From contig JADKGC010000017.1 in the NCBI GenBank assembly GCA_016717205.1, positions 15,088-79,087 on the forward strand: 64,000 nt of DNA, in the 5' to 3' direction. Source of the DNA: Candidatus Flexifilum breve (GTDB lineage: Bacteria > Chloroflexota > Anaerolineae > Aggregatilineales > Phototrophicaceae). Position numbers and translations under genes: made by a program. Position 1 is the first letter of the stretch. Each line of letters opens with the position of its first letter. Positions 35,011 through 44,210 of the stretch are shown piece by piece. The notes under the pieces were generated by a model. That model was not told the origin of the DNA, did no database searches, and saw only the letters and a list, made by a program, of their open reading frames with translations.

Positions 35011-36750
35011 TTACGGGGTGCTGACCGACCACGCGTCCGCGTTCCAGTAGAGCTGGGACGGATACGGGTCAAAGCCTTCGATGCTGTTGGCAGCGTACAT
35101 GCCGTTGGTGGCGAACAGCCAAATGTAGGGCAGTTCGTCTTGCATGATCTGCTGCATTTCGCCATAGATCGCCGCGCGTTCCGCCGGGTCGCAGCCGGGG
35201 AGCGACTTCGCCTGAGCGTTCAGTTCGGTGAAGCGTTCGTTGTTGAACGAGGTGAAGTTGCTGCCGCTGCCGATGACGTCGCTGGCAGGCGTGAAGAGCT
35301 GCGTGGCATCGGGATCATCCGGGTAGCCGTTGCGCCAGCCGAGGATGATGGTGTCGAACGTCTGGCTGTCCATGATGTCCAGCAGGGTGTTGAAGTCGAT
35401 GGTCTGGAAGTCGACGCGGACGCCGATCTGGGCGAGCTGATCCTGAACCAGCGTGCCGATCGCTTCGCGGCGGGTGTTACCTTCGTTCGTGTACAGCGTG
35501 AACACGAATTCGGCACCATCTTCAGCATACATGGAGCCCTGCGCAACGCGCGGGGTCGCGGGGTCATTGTCCGCATCCACCCAGCCAGCTTCGTCGAGCA
35601 TAGCGGCGGCAGCTTCGGGGTCAAACGGAATCGGCGCGAGGTCGTCCGCATATGCCCACGAGGCGGGGATGAGGAAGGAGGTCATACGTTCGCCTTCGTT
35701 GAACACGGCGGCGTCGATGATCGATTCAACGTCGATCGCGCGGGCCAGCGCCTGACGGACGCGGACATCACCGAAAATCGGGTGGTTGCCCTGGTCAATC
35801 GGGTTGCCAGCTTCGTCGAACGCGTTCTGCGGGTTGTTCGGGTCGGCGAGGTTCATGGCCAGGTAGTCCCAGGCGTTGCCGGGGTAGCTGTAAACCGTCG
35901 CGCTGCTGTTGCGGATGTCCTGACGACGCGCAACGGCGGGGCCGTCGATGACGTTCAGTTCGCCAGCGAGGAACTGTTCGACCATGACCGTCTGATCGGG
36001 CACGGTGCGATAGATGAAGCCTTCGGGCGCAACATAGCCGAGGACGGTATCGACCGCCGGGTACGTCGGGTCATTGACGAGGCTGACCTGTTCGCCGGGG
36101 CGGAATTCACCGAAGGTGAACGGGCCACGCGTAACGGTCGGGTTCAGGTTGAATTCGCTGTCGCCGAGGGTGCTCACATCTTCGGGCAGAACGTGCGACG
36201 GCGCGGGAACAATCGACGCTGCATAGCTGAGCGACGTGCATTCCGGCGATGCCATGGTGACGACGACCGTGTAATCATCGGGAGCCTGAACATCGAGCAC
36301 GCCGGTCGCGCCAGTGGGGTCAATGATGTAGCTGCCGGGTACGTCGATCAGACCTTCAGCACCCGCCTTGATCGCTTCCCACGAGTACAGAATGTCCGCG
36401 GAGGTGATGGGGGTGCCATCGCTCCACGTCATGTCCTGACGCAGGGTGAAGGTATAAGTCAGACCGTCTTCGCTGATTTCCCAGCTTTCGGCGAGGGAGT
36501 TCGGCTGCGCCGGGGCGAGCACTGCTGCTGCCGGGTCGGCACCGATGAAGCTGGGGAACATAAAGCCAATAACGCGCGAGCTGGCGGTGTCGCTGGACAT
36601 GATGGGGTTCATCGTTGCAACATCAGCGCTGAGGTTGCCTTCGATGATGATCCCGCCCTGCCCACCTTCCTGAGCGGCGACCGGAGCCAGCACGCCGCCG
36701 AGGAGGGCGACTGCCGTTCCGATCATCAAGAACTTACGGAAAATCTTCAT
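35011..36750 (-). CDS. peptide/oligosaccharide ABC substrate-binding protein (family 5)
   Basis: A 579-residue extracytoplasmic solute-binding protein. The signal peptide FRKFLMIGTAVALLGGVLAP is followed by a cut near AQEGG. The SBP_bac_5 fold shows TFTLRQDMTWSDGTPITSADILYSWEA and a C-terminal PYIWLFATNGMY. It delivers peptides or other oligomers to the two permeases downstream. The ATG at 36750 has AAGGAG eight bases upstream; the frame is open much further but without a signal sequence. About 180 bases upstream of the start show no gene. Confidence 0.92.
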   Translation of the reverse strand: MKIFRKFLMIGTAVALLGGVLAPVAAQEGGQGGIIIEGNLSADVATMNPIMSSDTASSRVIGFMFPSFIGADPAAAVLAPAQPNSLAESWEISEDGLTYTFTLRQDMTWSDGTPITSADILYSWEAIKAGAEGLIDVPGSYIIDPTGATGVLDVQAPDDYTVVVTMASPECTSLSYAASIVPAPSHVLPEDVSTLGDSEFNLNPTVTRGPFTFGEFRPGEQVSLVNDPTYPAVDTVLGYVAPEGFIYRTVPDQTVMVEQFLAGELNVIDGPAVARRQDIRNSSATVYSYPGNAWDYLAMNLADPNNPQNAFDEAGNPIDQGNHPIFGDVRVRQALARAIDVESIIDAAVFNEGERMTSFLIPASWAYADDLAPIPFDPEAAAAMLDEAGWVDADNDPATPRVAQGSMYAEDGAEFVFTLYTNEGNTRREAIGTLVQDQLAQIGVRVDFQTIDFNTLLDIMDSQTFDTIILGWRNGYPDDPDATQLFTPASDVIGSGSNFTSFNNERFTELNAQAKSLPGCDPAERAAIYGEMQQIMQDELPYIWLFATNGMYAANSIEGFDPYPSQLYWNADAWSVSTP

Positions 36751-36925
36751 GTACGTCACTCCTTGTAATACACCTACAAGTATTGATGGAACCCACTGTT
36801 TACTTGCGTGCACTTCGTCCACAACTAATACACACGCGTATTGGAGAAGGTTCAAAAATTGAGGGATTCTCCCACAGCGGCTAGTGTAGCAAGGAGCGAG
36901 GGAAATATCTAGGAGATTTGTCACG

Positions 36926-36970
36926 AAAAAATAAAAACCTCTGAAGCTATTTGTGACAGCTTCAGAGGTT
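36926..36970 (-). terminator. strong intrinsic terminator of the original tRNA gene
   Basis: Perfect 13-bp stem (36936-36948/36958-36970, arm AACCTCTGAAGCT on the plus strand). On the minus strand TTTTTATTTTTT follows. It sits immediately after the tRNA 3' remnant and marks this as the undisturbed chromosomal side of the junction. Confidence 0.9.
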
Positions 36971-36972
36971 AG

Positions 36973-37007
36973 GTGTCGGCGTAGCGGGACTTGAACCCAC
37001 GACCTCT
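36973..37007 (-). other. tRNA 3' remnant: probable attachment site (attL)
   Basis: On the minus strand the sequence reads as a variable loop, a T-arm (GTGGG, loop TTCAAGT, CCCGC) and an acceptor 3' strand TACGCCG with discriminator A. No 5' tRNA half (CGGCGTA acceptor strand, D-arm) precedes it; integrase sequence does. The C1-G72 pair implied, A73 and CAAGAGGTC hint at tRNA-Pro, but the isotype is not certain. Tyrosine integrases commonly use this part of a tRNA gene. The rebuilt tRNA should lie at the far right end of the element. Confidence 0.72.
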
Positions 37008-37043
37008 TGACACACAATCAAACCTGATCGTGTGAGGGGGTCT

Positions 37044-37943
37044 CTATCCGAACTTGATGATCTTCGGATCGTCGGCGAGGGCAGCGGGATCAGTCATCAG
37101 CTCGCGCATGGCCTGCTCGGCGGACTCCCAGTCTGCCGGGTAGTAGTGCTGGAGCGTAATGGTGACATCACTGTGGCCAAGAACGGTAGCGGCAATACTC
37201 GGGGCAATGCGGGAGTCGGCGAGCTGGTGGCCTTTGCGGTGGCGCAGGCTGTGAGAGCTAAGGACACGAACACCAGCAGCGTGCGCAGCGCGGCGAATGA
37301 TCAGCGATACGTTTTCGGGTCTCATCGGCGAACCATCAGTGCTGAAAACGTGCACCCCCTTTATTTTATAGTGCGCCTGCCGATTTGCAAGCCAACGCTG
37401 GATGGCGAGCGCACAGAGGGGTGAAAACGCCACGAGGCGCGACTTCTCGCCCTTCTCGGTGACGGTGGCGCGCAGCTTGTGGAAGTCGAGATCCTTCAGG
37501 GTGAGACCAGCAGCCCCACCGCGGCGGCAGCCAGTATCAGCCAAGAATAAAATGAGAGCGAAATCGCGCGGCTTGTCCCAACGAACCGCCTCAATGATCG
37601 CGGCCAGCTCGGCATCGGACATAGCTTTGTCACGCGAGATGTTGCGCGGCAGCTTCTTCCCACGGATGGCGAGCGCGGGCGACTTCACGAGTAAATCGAT
37701 CCGAACGCACCAGTTAAAAAAGGTCTTGACGGTTTTGGTGTGCTTCTGGATGGTCGCCGGGGCGAGATCCCGGCTGTAAATCACCTTCTGAAAGAACTCA
37801 ATAACATGGGCTGGCTGAATGTCAGCTAATGGGCGGGCGGGGCCAAGATAGTCTCGCAGGATGGTGAGCGAGGCGGCGTAGGTCTTGCGCGTGGTCGCTT
37901 TGTACTCACCAAGAAATAAGTCGATGGCTTTTTTGAGAAGCAT
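37044..37943 (-). CDS. int: tyrosine-recombinase integrase
   Basis: A 299-residue integrase. An N-terminal SAM-like core-binding domain (about 1-100) is followed by the catalytic domain with Arg in DTGCRRGG, Lys in TEKGEKSR, His-x-x-Arg in HSLRHRKG, His in LGHSDVTI and the nucleophile Tyr in LQHYYP. The ATG at 37943 follows GGAGGGG; the frame extends to 38057 without support. It ends about 35 bases from the tRNA remnant. A near-perfect inverted repeat (CACACAATCA/TGATCGTGTG, 37012-37035) lies between the gene and the att site. Confidence 0.93.
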   Translation of the reverse strand: MLLKKAIDLFLGEYKATTRKTYAASLTILRDYLGPARPLADIQPAHVIEFFQKVIYSRDLAPATIQKHTKTVKTFFNWCVRIDLLVKSPALAIRGKKLPRNISRDKAMSDAELAAIIEAVRWDKPRDFALILFLADTGCRRGGAAGLTLKDLDFHKLRATVTEKGEKSRLVAFSPLCALAIQRWLANRQAHYKIKGVHVFSTDGSPMRPENVSLIIRRAAHAAGVRVLSSHSLRHRKGHQLADSRIAPSIAATVLGHSDVTITLQHYYPADWESAEQAMRELMTDPAALADDPKIIKFG

Positions 37944-38126
37944 CGGCACACCCCTCCTTTCAACGTTCAATGTAGACCCTAGCGAAATGAGGTAACGCGG
38001 AATGCAGCCGAGGATTGGCAGTATTTCCGAATCTAACAAGCCTCGAATTGAAATCAAGTCGTTGTGCCAAGAGGTTTGTAAAGATTCGGATCAGATTTAG
38101 AAACCCTCATAAACGAGGGCTGGGAA

Positions 38127-38252
38127 GTGCTGGGCGCGCCGGGCTACACGTCGGTGACCGTGCCGAATGCGAGCGCGCCGGGCTGGCGGATCAAGCATTA
38201 CGAGATCATCAAGCTGTGGCGGCAGGTCGAGCAGCAGCCGAATGACCCCTGA
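38127..38252 (+). pseudogene. short coding remnant upstream of the early genes
   Basis: An open stretch with coding-like third-position GC encodes about 41 residues ending KLWRQVEQQPNDP from a GTG at 38127; it remains open back to 38082 with no ATG. It looks like the 3' end of a truncated gene. I do not recognise it. Confidence 0.3.
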
Positions 38253-38300
38253 AGGCGGCAACCACGAATTACAGCAGCACGGTTGAGCGGATCAGCACGG

Positions 38301-38333
38301 CCTCACCCCGACCCCTCTCCGAGCGGAGAGGGG
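38301..38333 (+). repeat. CCTCACCCC palindromic repeat, copy 1 of the element
   Basis: Stem CCCCTCTCCG (38312-38321) / CGGAGAGGGG (38324-38333). Sense orientation. It may be read as the N-terminus of the next gene. Confidence 0.8.
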
Positions 38334-38375
38334 AAAAAGCAGGTGATTTGTGGGCTGGACGGCGGGCCGCCGACG

Positions 38376-38576
38376 ATGCGCAAGCCGCTGGATGAGGTCA
38401 CGTTTCTGGATGCGCTGCAGAGCGGCCAGTATACCGCCGAGGAAATCAGCATGATCGGCGACCGGGAAAACGCTGAGCGGTTTTTCACCCGGATCGCCAA
38501 ACGCCAAGCGCAGCAGACGGCGGTCAAGTTTGCGCCGCCGCCGACGAACAAGCGCACTCCCCTACTCTCTCAGTAA
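38376..38576 (+). CDS. small phage protein of unknown function
   Basis: A 66-residue protein from the ATG at 38376 (MRKPLDEVTFLDALQSG...). The frame is open back to a TTG at 38283; a longer product would begin with the translated palindromic repeat (HPDPSPSGEG). A helical middle part contains EEISMIGDRENAERFF, and the C-terminus is Pro/Lys-rich. No family recognised. It is the first complete gene of the rightward block after the integrase. Confidence 0.45.
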   Translation: MRKPLDEVTFLDALQSGQYTAEEISMIGDRENAERFFTRIAKRQAQQTAVKFAPPPTNKRTPLLSQ

Positions 38577-38584
38577 GCCGAGCA

Positions 38585-39277
38585 ATGGAAAGCGATAAGG
38601 CCATGACACAAGAGACGGATCACCGGCAAGTGGTGCTGTGGGAAGTGCTGGAGAGCCTCCAAGCGGGGACGGATGTATCTCTGGAGGGGAATCGAGAACC
38701 GGCTGGCGCGCTGTATGTGCAGCACCAGGCGGCGAATGATGCGGCGGCGCTGACACTGATCCACGAAGCGTGGGAACGGATTCAGACGCTGGCGCAGGTG
38801 GCGAACGGCGCGATTGACAAGGCCGCGGCGGCGCGGGAAGTGGCGGCGATGATGAAACAGCAGCGGGACACGACGATCCGCGTGCTGGTGGACACGCAGC
38901 GGGCGGCGAATGAACTGGATCGGCATAACCCGATTGTGGACACGGTCGCCGCGCATATGGAAGAGGCATTCACCGAGGAAATGGAATACGGCGAGGGCTA
39001 TGCCCGGGTGCGCTCGGCGGCGGCCATGATCGAAGAGGCCGAGATCCCGATCAGCTACGAACAGGCGGACACGTTCCTGCACATCATCACCGACGTGGGG
39101 TTGACGGAGATTGACCCGACGCTGGCGCAGGACATGCGGCGGCGGATCGGCGTGTTTGTCGCCGGGCTGGTCAAGGAATTCGACGCGGCGGCGGATGTGT
39201 GGGGCAGCCTGTACCCCGCCGACCAATTTACCGGGGCGGTCAATATGGTGCTGGAGGGCGACGACGATGGCCGCTGA
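38585..39277 (+). CDS. helical phage protein of unknown function
   Basis: A 230-residue, largely alpha-helical acidic protein. It overlaps the next gene by 11 bases. The stretch ending in MMKQQRDTTIRVLVDTQ resembles the segment ITAQRDAAIKMVIEKRRE of the following gene, so the two may be diverged paralogues. No catalytic motif or membrane segment is visible. It precedes parA. Confidence 0.55.
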   Translation: MESDKAMTQETDHRQVVLWEVLESLQAGTDVSLEGNREPAGALYVQHQAANDAAALTLIHEAWERIQTLAQVANGAIDKAAAAREVAAMMKQQRDTTIRVLVDTQRAANELDRHNPIVDTVAAHMEEAFTEEMEYGEGYARVRSAAAMIEEAEIPISYEQADTFLHIITDVGLTEIDPTLAQDMRRRIGVFVAGLVKEFDAAADVWGSLYPADQFTGAVNMVLEGDDDGR

Positions 39278-39731
39278 GCTCCAGACACGAACGATGGCGC
39301 AGGTGGTGGATGACATTCTGAGCCACCTCGCAGGGATACAGAATGTCCTTTACGCCAAGTCAGCGAGCCAGCGTGAGCTGAGCGCGGTGTGGGCGGACGT
39401 GCAGATCCTGCTGCGCGCGCTGGAAGACGGCGACGAGATGCTGGCGGCGGCGCTGAGCATGAACGCGGAGATCACGGCGCAGCGGGACGCGGCGATCAAG
39501 ATGGTGATCGAGAAGCGGCGCGAATGGATCACGTTTGCCGAGAAGCAAGGTCGGCGCGTGGTGGCGGCGGGCGCAACGCTCGACAAGGAAGGGATTGACG
39601 AGCAGGCCGTGCAAGACGCGCTCGACTTCCTCGCCGGGGCGCTGCGGGGTGATGTGAGTGAGCGCGCCCAGTGGGATGTGGCGCGGGCGCTGGAAACGTT
39701 GGGCAAGGAACTAAAGCAGAAAGGGGTTTGA
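39267..39731 (+). CDS. helical phage protein, possible paralogue of the previous gene
   Basis: A 154-residue helical protein. The ATG at 39267 lies within the end of the previous gene, which is typical of coupled phage genes; the frame's longer extension upstream is only shadow. It ends two bases before parA. No family recognised. Confidence 0.55.
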   Translation: MAAELQTRTMAQVVDDILSHLAGIQNVLYAKSASQRELSAVWADVQILLRALEDGDEMLAAALSMNAEITAQRDAAIKMVIEKRREWITFAEKQGRRVVAAGATLDKEGIDEQAVQDALDFLAGALRGDVSERAQWDVARALETLGKELKQKGV

Positions 39732-39732
39732 A

Positions 39733-40520
39733 GTGAAAGTTATCACGCTGACGAACGAAAAAGGCGGGGTGGGCAAGACAACCTTGTCGCTGCACATCGC
39801 CGCGGGGCTGGCGCTGTTGGGCAAGCGCGTGCTGCTGCTCGACAGTGATCCGCAGGGGCACTGCGCGAATCAGCTCAAGGTGAAGGAATTCGGCGGACTG
39901 TATCGGCTGCTGGTGCAGGATGAAGAATGGAAGAATGTGCTGCGGCTGCCGGATCGAGATCGGTGGGGCGGCGCGGGCGCAAGCGCGACGGCATGCGATT
40001 TGTACGTGCTGCCCAGCAATATCGAGACGCGCGGCATTCCGCTGATGATCTCTGATCCGCTGGTGCTGCGTGAACGCCTCGCCGAACTGAGCAGCGCGAT
40101 CGACGTGGTGGTGATCGATACGTCGCCCACCCCTTCCCTCTTGCAGACGGTGGTCTACTGCGCGACGGATTACATCATCATGCCGACGCAGTGCGAACGG
40201 CTGAGCCTCGACGGACTGCAAAAGAGCACGCTGCACATCAGCCACCAGAACAAGGCGCGCGAGGGTTACGGCATCGCCGAGCCGGTGCAACTGCTGGGCG
40301 TGGTGCCGACGATGTACACGAACACGGCAGCGCACGCGCACGGCATCGAGACGCTGAAGAAACACTTTGGCGATGAGCACGTGTGGAAACCGTTCCCCAG
40401 CGCACGGTGTGGCGCGAGGCGGGTTTCGCGCAGCAGACGCTGTTCAGCTATGCGCCCAGCCACGAAGTAACCGCCGACGTGACGGCGATGGTCAAGAAGG
40501 TGGCGAACTATGCCGCCTAA
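39733..40520 (+). CDS. parA: ParA-family partition ATPase (frameshift near 3' end)
   Basis: A deviant Walker A ATPase: NEKGGVGKTTLSLHIA at the start, DSDPQGHCAN (Walker A'), and VVVIDTSPTPSLL (Walker B). ParA moves DNA during partition of plasmids and phage-plasmids. The open frame ends at 40470 with an atypical Arg-rich tail. One frame over, the expected C-terminus is present (QRTVWREAGFAQQTLFSYAP...), ending TAA at 40520. One base is missing near 40392-40396 (CCGTTCCCC in place of CCGGTTCCCC would restore the frame). With this correction the product is about 262 residues, a normal ParA size. Confidence 0.85.
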
Positions 40521-42022
40521 GAATTTCGCGGGGGATGACCCGCTGGAAGTGCGGGAATGAGCTGCAGCAGTTCGATCAGCAGGTGTATGGGGCGCTGCCG
40601 AATATCCCCGACAGCGGGCGGATTGTCGCCAAGCTGACGAGCATCTACGCATGGCGGGCGGATCTGCGCCAGCCGCGGCGGGCGATCCCGGCGGACATTC
40701 GCGGGGAATGGGATGGCACAGCGCTGCAGGTGTCGGAATTGTTTGGCACGTGGATCAGCCATGCGCAGCGGCAGATCGGCGCGGAAATCCCGATGGAAAA
40801 GGCCGTGCGCGGCGAGTGGGAGCGGCCAGACATCAGCGAGCCGATCACCGTGGCGCTGGTCGAGCTGATCGATTTGGCGGCCAGCATCTACAAGGATGGG
40901 CTGCTCAACCCGATGCGCGGGGCGAACGGGATGATCGAGAGCGGCGAGCGGCGCTGGCTGGCGTATCACCTGCTGAGCCTGTTCAGCGGGAAAGACTACA
41001 CCAAGATCCCGACGATTGAGAAAAGCGAAGTCGACGTGTGGGCGCAGGCCGCAGAGAACGGCAGCCGCACACCGCTCAACGCGATTGGCATGGCGCGGCA
41101 GATCGCGCTGCTGATTATGGCGATGTATGAGGGCGACGCCGGGGTGAAGTTCGACCGCTTTGAGACGCTGGTGCTGCCCGGCGGGAGCGACCGCGCTTTC
41201 TATGCGCAGGTGGCGAACGGCGATATCTACCGCATCAAGCGCGGGCTGGGCGAGCGCGTGCTCAACGTGACCGGGCTGAAGACGATGGAGCGCGTGCGGC
41301 AGTTCCGGGCGCTGCTGAGCATCCCCGATATGCTGTGGGTGAAAGCCGATGTGCAGGGGTGGAGCGAACGCCAGATCCGCGATTATGTGGACAACACGAA
41401 AGCTAATAATCCGGGAGTGACTCAATTGCATACCGTTACCGGGGTAACGGTATCGACAGATGAACCGGCGACGGTTGAGGGAAAAGCCATTCCAGAAACC
41501 GAGCGCGTGCGCGGAGTCAGCGGATTGTATGTGGATCGGCCAAAGCCCACCTCACCCCCGACAGGGCAAGCCTCACCCCCGGCCCCTCTCCGAGCGGAGA
41601 GGGGAGAAAAGCAGACGGCGATGGTGCGCGCGGCGTATGACGAGGACTTCGACGATGCGGAGTTCGACGACGAAGACGAGTACATGGAACCGCCGCAGCG
41701 GATCACCGAATCGACGGTGGCGTTTGCGCGGACGTGGGACGCGGAAGGGCACAAGATCGCGCCGGTGCTGGAGCTGATGCGGTCGCTGACGGACAACCGC
41801 GAAGTCAAGATGCGGATCACGGAGCTGCTGACGCTCGCGCCGAGCGATGTGGTGCGACTGCTGGAAGGCACGCGGGCGGGCTGGTGGAACCAGTATATCC
41901 AAGAGTCGATCGCGTTGGTCGAACCGGTGTTTCGGGAGCAGATCTTCAATGCGCTGAATGCGTATGTCGCCTACATCAAGCAGGAAGGCGATTACCTCAG
42001 CGAGCGATATGACCGGGAGTAG
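40510..42022 (+). CDS. parB: ParB-like nuclease-domain protein (possible frameshift at start)
   Basis: About 495-500 residues. GLLNPMRGANGMIESGERRWLAYHLL is the ParB/Spo0J N-terminal signature (GERR), and HTH-like helices follow (GMARQIALLIMAMYEG). The ATG at 40510 overlaps the parA stop, but its frame meets TGA at 40558 (MPPKNFAGDDPLEVRE); removing one base there would join it to the main frame. Otherwise the first ATG in the main frame is 40535. The C-terminal half carries the palindromic repeat in frame (ASPPAPLRAERGEK, residues about 350-365), then an acidic DDAEFDDEDEY linker. The ParA pair suggests partition. Confidence 0.7.
41571..41606 (+). repeat. palindromic repeat inside the parB-like gene
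   Basis: Full copy read in frame as SPPAPLRAERGE. A truncated copy of its left half (CCTCACCCCCGACA) lies just before it at about 41549-41563. Confidence 0.85.
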
Positions 42023-42069
42023 ATCATGGTGGCGTGGGCGCAGCGAGAGCCGGGTAAGGTGTACCCGGC

Positions 42070-42945
42070 ATGGTGGGAAAACCGGGAAAGCTGATTGCGC
42101 GGCGGCTGCGGGAGATGAACTACGCACACACGCTCAGCGAGGCGGACGGATTACCGGCAGGCATGACGATCAAGAAAAACACGGCGGAACTCAATGTGTG
42201 GATTGACGGCATGGAAGCGCATCGGCAGCAGTTCACAAATCGGGTGGAAGTGGCTGCCGACCAGTTGGCAAAGTGGATTGAAGCATACCGACAAGACGAG
42301 GAGACGGATCGAATCATGGGTATTTCGGCGAAGGGTTTGGAACTGCTGAAGGAACTGGCGCACGGTGGGATCGAGCGCAAGTTGTTGGGGTATCGGGCGA
42401 TTGTGGCGGATGCGCTGGCGAAGAAAGATCCACCGCTGGTCACGTCCGTGGGCAGCGTGTTTCTGATCACCGAGGCGGGGATTGAGGTGCTGCGCGGGCT
42501 GCCGGAATTTGATATGCCGGTGCTGGCCTCATTCCTGGCGGAAGAGATGGCCTCACCCCCGGCCCCTCTCCCAAGGGAGAGGGGAGAAAAGATCGATCTG
42601 GCGGCGGTGGCGGCGGATCCGGTCGACGCGGCGCTGGATGAGGTGAGCCGCCAGTATTTCGACGAGCTGAGCGAGCATCTGGTGCGCGTGGTGATGGCGG
42701 ACGGAATCGGGCTGGACGCGGTGGTCGAGGCGTGCGGCGCGGAGATCATGGCGATGGGCGGCACGGTGATCAAGCTGGAGCTCAAAGAAGCGCTGCTGCG
42801 CGAGCTGTATCCACCGCTGAGCAAGCTGCTGGATGGGCTGGACGCGGTCGGCGCGGGGTATGCGGTGTTTGGCGACCTGCAGATCGTGGTCGAGCGTCCG
42901 CTGGTCGATGCGAATGATCCGATTGACTGGGAGCCGCGGCAGTAA
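42070..42945 (+). CDS. phage protein of unknown function with repeat-derived insert
   Basis: A 291-residue protein. The N-terminal third is basic and helical. The middle is hydrophobic, around FLITEAGIEVLRGL. Residues of about 160-172 (ASPPAPLPRERGEK) are the translated palindromic repeat. The C-terminal part resumes an alternating helical pattern on either side, so the insert looks tolerated. A 22-codon open frame (42026-42094) overlaps its start and could be a leader peptide. No family recognised. Confidence 0.5.
   Translation: MVGKPGKLIARRLREMNYAHTLSEADGLPAGMTIKKNTAELNVWIDGMEAHRQQFTNRVEVAADQLAKWIEAYRQDEETDRIMGISAKGLELLKELAHGGIERKLLGYRAIVADALAKKDPPLVTSVGSVFLITEAGIEVLRGLPEFDMPVLASFLAEEMASPPAPLPRERGEKIDLAAVAADPVDAALDEVSRQYFDELSEHLVRVVMADGIGLDAVVEACGAEIMAMGGTVIKLELKEALLRELYPPLSKLLDGLDAVGAGYAVFGDLQIVVERPLVDANDPIDWEPRQ
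42551..42586 (+). repeat. palindromic repeat inside the 42.1-kb gene
   Basis: Full copy, stem CCCCTCTCCC / GGGAGAGGGG, translated in frame as SPPAPLPRERGE. Confidence 0.85.
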
Positions 42946-43006
42946 TTTCCGGCTGACGTAATTGACCTTCTACCAACTCTCTATTAGATGAAGCGAGGAA
43001 AAGATC

Positions 43007-43351
43007 GTGGCAGTGAATGCGGAATATGCATTGTTCGTGAACGGCAAACTGTGCATCACCGGGACCGACCCGGATCAACTGTGGGCGCTGGGGCCGACGG
43101 GCAGCGAAGTGCAGGTGGTGCGGATCGTGCAGCCGACCGGGCCGGAACGGGAATACTACAGCATCAATGCGTATGTGGCGGAATGTGGGACGGTCACGGC
43201 GGTCGATGTGTCGATGGCGTTCAATATCAGCCTAGGGGCGGCGATCAAGACGCTGGCGACGCTGGAACGGTACGGGATGCTGCAATCGACGCTGACGGTC
43301 GAAGCGTTCGGCAAGCAGGTGCGGCGCTACTCGCCGCGGGAAGCGGTGTAG
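43007..43351 (+). CDS. small winged-helix-like phage protein, copy A of a tandem pair
   Basis: A 114-residue protein starting at GTG after GAGGAAA. It aligns with the next gene: FVNGKL, VVRIVQPTGPERE-YY and TAVDVSMAFNISLGAAIKTLATLERYGML match FVGGEL, AVTMIKPDTGERRLY and TAQDVEREFGLTVSELVTALL. The C-terminal half looks like a helix-turn-helix. Probably a DNA-binding protein. Confidence 0.55.
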   Translation: MAVNAEYALFVNGKLCITGTDPDQLWALGPTGSEVQVVRIVQPTGPEREYYSINAYVAECGTVTAVDVSMAFNISLGAAIKTLATLERYGMLQSTLTVEAFGKQVRRYSPREAV

Positions 43352-43353
43352 CG

Positions 43354-43620
43354 ATGGAAGTGCATGCGGTCTTTGTGGGCGGGGAACTGCTCGACGTGGG
43401 CGACCATCTGCCGTTTTTGCAGGCGCTCGCCGATGGGGTGTATGACGCGCAGGCCGTGACCATGATCAAGCCGGACACGGGCGAACGGCGACTGTATCAG
43501 ATCAAGCGGTATCTGGACGTGTGCCCGAATGCGACGGCGCAGGATGTCGAGCGCGAGTTTGGGCTGACGGTCAGCGAGTTGGTGACGGCGCTGCTCGACC
43601 CTAGCAGCGGGCGGGATTGA
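43354..43620 (+). CDS. small winged-helix-like phage protein, copy B of a tandem pair
   Basis: An 88-residue paralogue of the preceding protein, starting at ATG 43354, three bases after its stop. A beta-rich N-terminus is followed by a three-helix region resembling an HTH. The pair probably arose by duplication. Confidence 0.55.
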   Translation: MEVHAVFVGGELLDVGDHLPFLQALADGVYDAQAVTMIKPDTGERRLYQIKRYLDVCPNATAQDVEREFGLTVSELVTALLDPSSGRD

Positions 43621-43680
43621 TCGAGAGCGTGCGACTGGGACAAGCAACCGCGGCGTAGGTATGCCGATTGTGGAAAGCGA

Positions 43681-43708
43681 GGGCGGCAGACGGGTATATC
43701 TGCCGCCC
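43681..43708. repeat. GGGCGGCAGA hairpin
   Basis: Perfect 10-bp stem 43681-43690/43699-43708, loop of eight, no T-run. It lies just upstream of the DnaD-like gene. Confidence 0.6.
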
Positions 43709-44086
43709 AGCAGGGAGAAAAGATTGTGGCAAAAGACTCATTACAGCGCCAGCAAAAGCCAAGCTCATCATGGTGCGCGAGGAATATCTGGCGATCACGA
43801 ATGGCGACCCGTGCGCGGCGGCGATCCTGCACTGGCTGGAACGCTGGGCGAGCCTGGCGCATGGAGATGCATCAGGACACGTGGCGGGGGCCGCTGACGC
43901 GCGCGGAAATCGGCGCGGAGATGCTGGGGACGTTCACGGTGTACCGCATCAGCCGGGCGATCACGATGCTGACGAAGTGCGGCTTTATCGACGTGATGCA
44001 GGGCGTGCGGCATGCGTATGATCGCAAGCAGATGCTGCGCATCAACATCGACGCGGTGCAGGAAGCGATCGACGCATGGTTTCGCA

Positions 44087-44190
44087 TCGTGGAAGATGCG
44101 GAATCGCAGAATGCAAAATGCGAATCCGAAGAATGCAAAATGCGAAATCGCATTATGGAAGATGCGGATCCGAAGAATGCAAAATGCGAA
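44087..44190 (+). repeat. iteron-like array, 22-bp register
   Basis: GAATGCAAAATGCGAA occurs exactly at 44109-44124, 44131-44146 and 44175-44190. Partial copies (11/16 and 10/16) fall at 44153-44168 and 44087-44102, so five units start every 22 bp. The period is not a multiple of three, so protein repetition does not explain it. Confidence 0.8.
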
Positions 44191-44210
44191 TCCGCGTCCT
44201 CTACATTAGA

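Noticed and set aside
36973..37060. Complete tRNA gene (for example with a GTG anticodon at about 37012-37018)
   Set aside because: A chance anticodon-like loop exists, but there is no D-arm or matching 5' acceptor strand; integrase sequence occupies that position.
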